DNA from: JALZUE01 sp051251725
GTDB taxonomy: Bacteria > Pseudomonadota > Gammaproteobacteria > Enterobacterales > Alteromonadaceae
Length of the DNA stretch: 64,000 nucleotides
Direction: 5' to 3'
NCBI GenBank assembly: GCA_051251725.1
Contig: JBPOFN010000012.1
Coordinates: 1-64,000, forward strand
Position 1 is the first letter of the stretch, and every line of letters starts with the position of its first letter. Below, in pieces: positions 62,512 to 64,000 of this stretch. A model generated the notes under the pieces. The model was not told the origin of the DNA and searched no databases. It worked only from the letters and a program-made list of their open reading frames with translations. The position numbers and the translations under genes are program-made.

Positions 62512-63069
62512 CTAAGGCATAGATTTAACAAAGCGTCTGAACAAATCTTGGCTTTTTACAAACCACCTTGGCGCTGCTTCACCCGTGCCGGCATCTAGTA
62601 AATGTGGGTGAGCACCAACAACTGTCGCTAGTTGCTGCTCTTGTTGGGGTTCAATATCAATAAACAATAAATGTTTACCTTTTTGTAACACTCCTTTAAA
62701 TTTTTCAAAGTGAATGTTATTCGATTGAATACCGATTAAACCGCCTTCCCAAGTACAGAAACCTAACACAATAATGGCTAAGAAAATAAAGGGTAACCAG
62801 CCCGTTGAAGACTGTGTCCAACCCGACATAAAAGCAATCAGTAAGGTTAATGCTGCGGCAAACACACCAACCACAGCGCCAATTTCGGTTGAGTGAACAA
62901 TATCTTTTTTAAGAATTGATTCAACTTGCGATAATTGGTGCTCAGTTACTGCTGCTTCTTGCTCACTGAGTAAGTGTATTTGCGATTGAGAAAAGCCTTG
63001 TTGCTCAAGTTCACGTTCAATATCGACAAGCTCAGTTAAGTTTTCGCTAATAAAAAAATGTCTGATCAT
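62512..63069 (-). CDS. Unrecognised two-helix membrane protein
   Basis: The 185-aa product has an N-terminal cytoplasmic domain (about 1-58, HFFISENLTELVDIERELEQ) resembling the small ferredoxin-like domain of DUF1269/YflT-type stress proteins, a central pair of transmembrane helices (about 64-83 and 91-113) with a Gly-rich end, and a C-terminal soluble tail. I do not recognise the family. It is flanked by a terminator and a gap of 144 bases, so it is a single-gene unit. Confidence 0.6.
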   Translation of the reverse strand: MIRHFFISENLTELVDIERELEQQGFSQSQIHLLSEQEAAVTEHQLSQVESILKKDIVHSTEIGAVVGVFAAALTLLIAFMSGWTQSSTGWLPFIFLAIIVLGFCTWEGGLIGIQSNNIHFEKFKGVLQKGKHLLFIDIEPQQEQQLATVVGAHPHLLDAGTGEAAPRWFVKSQDLFRRFVKSMP

Positions 63070-63213
63070 AATGTACTCCTTATATAAGAAGACCTAATGA
63101 CTAAAATTTAATTTCATCGGTACTAGGCATTATTACGTAAAATCTTTGCTAACATTTTGTTCGCTATTGCGAGTATAGACTAGCTTTTTTAAACTTACCT
63201 ATCCTGACAGCGA

Positions 63214-64000
63214 TTAAATTAACTTGGCTTTAAAACAGGTAAAACGAATATAAAACAGCGCGATTAATAAAAGTCCAAAAGTTCCGCCAGAGCTACTTGA
63301 ATTGCTTGAATTATTGCCAGTTGAGTTGTTGCCCACAGGTTCAGCTATTACCGCTTTTATCGCTAAAGTACCGATATTATAACGGACAGACTCGGCCTCA
63401 AAATCAACGGTGTAATTAACATTAAAGTTAGTGGTCGGTAACTCTTCGCTAGTCGAAAAAGTAGCGGTAAAAATAAACGGTTCACTTGCTACTGGCTGAA
63501 CAATTTGCCACGTTATTTTATTATCAGCGACAACACCGGCAAGCATATCTTCAACCACAGTTGAGTCTTTAGGTAAAGCGAGGACAATTTGATAATTTTT
63601 TGCGGTTGTTGAGGTATTCGCATCGAGTGAAAAATTAACACTAAAGTTGTCACCAGCAACAATATTATTCTTATCTAGTGTGACATTACCTAAGGCATTA
63701 CTACGAGAAAACTTAAAAGGGATAATACCAATATCACCTTTGCTCGTTTTAGTGGTTCCCACTTCAAAGACACTTAAATAATCTTGGCCTTTCACTAGCG
63801 GCGGAAACCAATTTAAGGTTAAATCAATATCAGCATTAGACGCCGCTACTTCATCATAAATTACCGAAAGGTTTTCACTCCCTTGGGTGACTACCGCCCA
63901 CTCAAATTGCACTTCATCGGTAATATTGTTGTTTGCTGCAGAATTACCATAATTGTGTATGGCGATAAAATAGTTGCCGCTCGCGGGATTAGCTATCTGG
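63214..64000 (-). CDS. 3' part of a secreted protein with a GlyGly-CTERM-like tail
   Basis: The frame stays open to the window edge, so the true start lies beyond 64000; a GTG at 63912 is not the start. Upstream of it the frame reads SGNYFIAIHNYG, a pre-peptidase C-terminal (PPC)-like beta-sandwich motif found after subtilisin-type proteases. Two further beta domains follow. The C-terminus has a Ser/Asn-rich stretch, SSSSGG, a hydrophobic helix and a basic end, resembling the GlyGly-CTERM signal cut by rhombosortase in type II-secreted proteins. A surface serine protease is plausible, but its catalytic part is not in view. Confidence 0.6.
   Translation of the reverse strand, partial: QIANPASGNYFIAIHNYGNSAANNNITDEVQFEWAVVTQGSENLSVIYDEVAASNADIDLTLNWFPPLVKGQDYLSVFEVGTTKTSKGDIGIIPFKFSRSNALGNVTLDKNNIVAGDNFSVNFSLDANTSTTAKNYQIVLALPKDSTVVEDMLAGVVADNKITWQIVQPVASEPFIFTATFSTSEELPTTNFNVNYTVDFEAESVRYNIGTLAIKAVIAEPVGNNSTGNNSSNSSSSGGTFGLLLIALFYIRFTCFKAKLI

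Overview
The window looks like the chromosome of a low-GC marine gammaproteobacterium of the Alteromonadales, most probably a member of the Colwelliaceae (Colwellia/Thalassotalea-like). This rests on the AT-rich DNA, the protein sequences, the DUF2982 and YacL families, a TonB receptor/tryptophan halogenase/SapC cassette, and a gene order that follows the 2-3 minute region of the Escherichia coli chromosome over almost its full length. That placement is inference from recalled family resemblance; no search was run. I saw no rRNA, tRNA or CRISPR array.

Left part (1-12 kb): topB (topoisomerase III, TTG start) sits behind a near-perfect LexA box and between two 124-bp inverted repeats. Next come an aspartoacylase, an HDOD protein, yacL, and an unrecognised membrane-anchored protein. 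A minus-strand cassette follows: TonB-dependent receptor, tryptophan-halogenase-like flavoprotein and SapC. It lies between acnB and yacL, which are neighbours in E. coli.

Central metabolism (12-25 kb): acnB is on the plus strand and is long (935 aa). It resembles the aconitase B form I recall from Bacteroidetes rather than the E. coli form. Then come a small lipoprotein, a DUF2982 protein, and the pyruvate dehydrogenase operon pdhR-aceE-aceF-lpdA on the minus strand, with two PdhR-like operators upstream of pdhR. ampE and ampD follow.

Pilus and secretion block (25-39 kb): a retropepsin-like protease, nadC, the type IV pilus genes pilA-pilB-pilC-pilD, coaE, zapD and yacG run on the plus strand. 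mutT, secA, an M23 peptidase and lpxC run on the minus strand. dciA is divergent from the M23 gene. pilA is preceded by unusually regular helically phased A/T tracts.

Division and cell-wall (dcw) cluster (39-57 kb): lpxC, ftsZ, ftsA, ftsQ, ddl, murC, murG, ftsW, murD, mraY, murF, murE, ftsI, ftsL, rsmH and mraZ, read here from the 3' end of the cluster to its 5' end. The genes overlap or lie a few bases apart. Three MraZ-type GTGG repeats with 10-bp period lie upstream of mraZ.

Right end (57-64 kb): an iron(III) ABC importer operon (fbpA-fbpB-fbpC type) with a possible Fur box, a TauE/SafE permease, a YcxB-like protein, a MITE-like inverted-repeat element, an unrecognised two-helix membrane protein, and the 3' part of a secreted protein with a GlyGly-CTERM-like tail that runs off the window.
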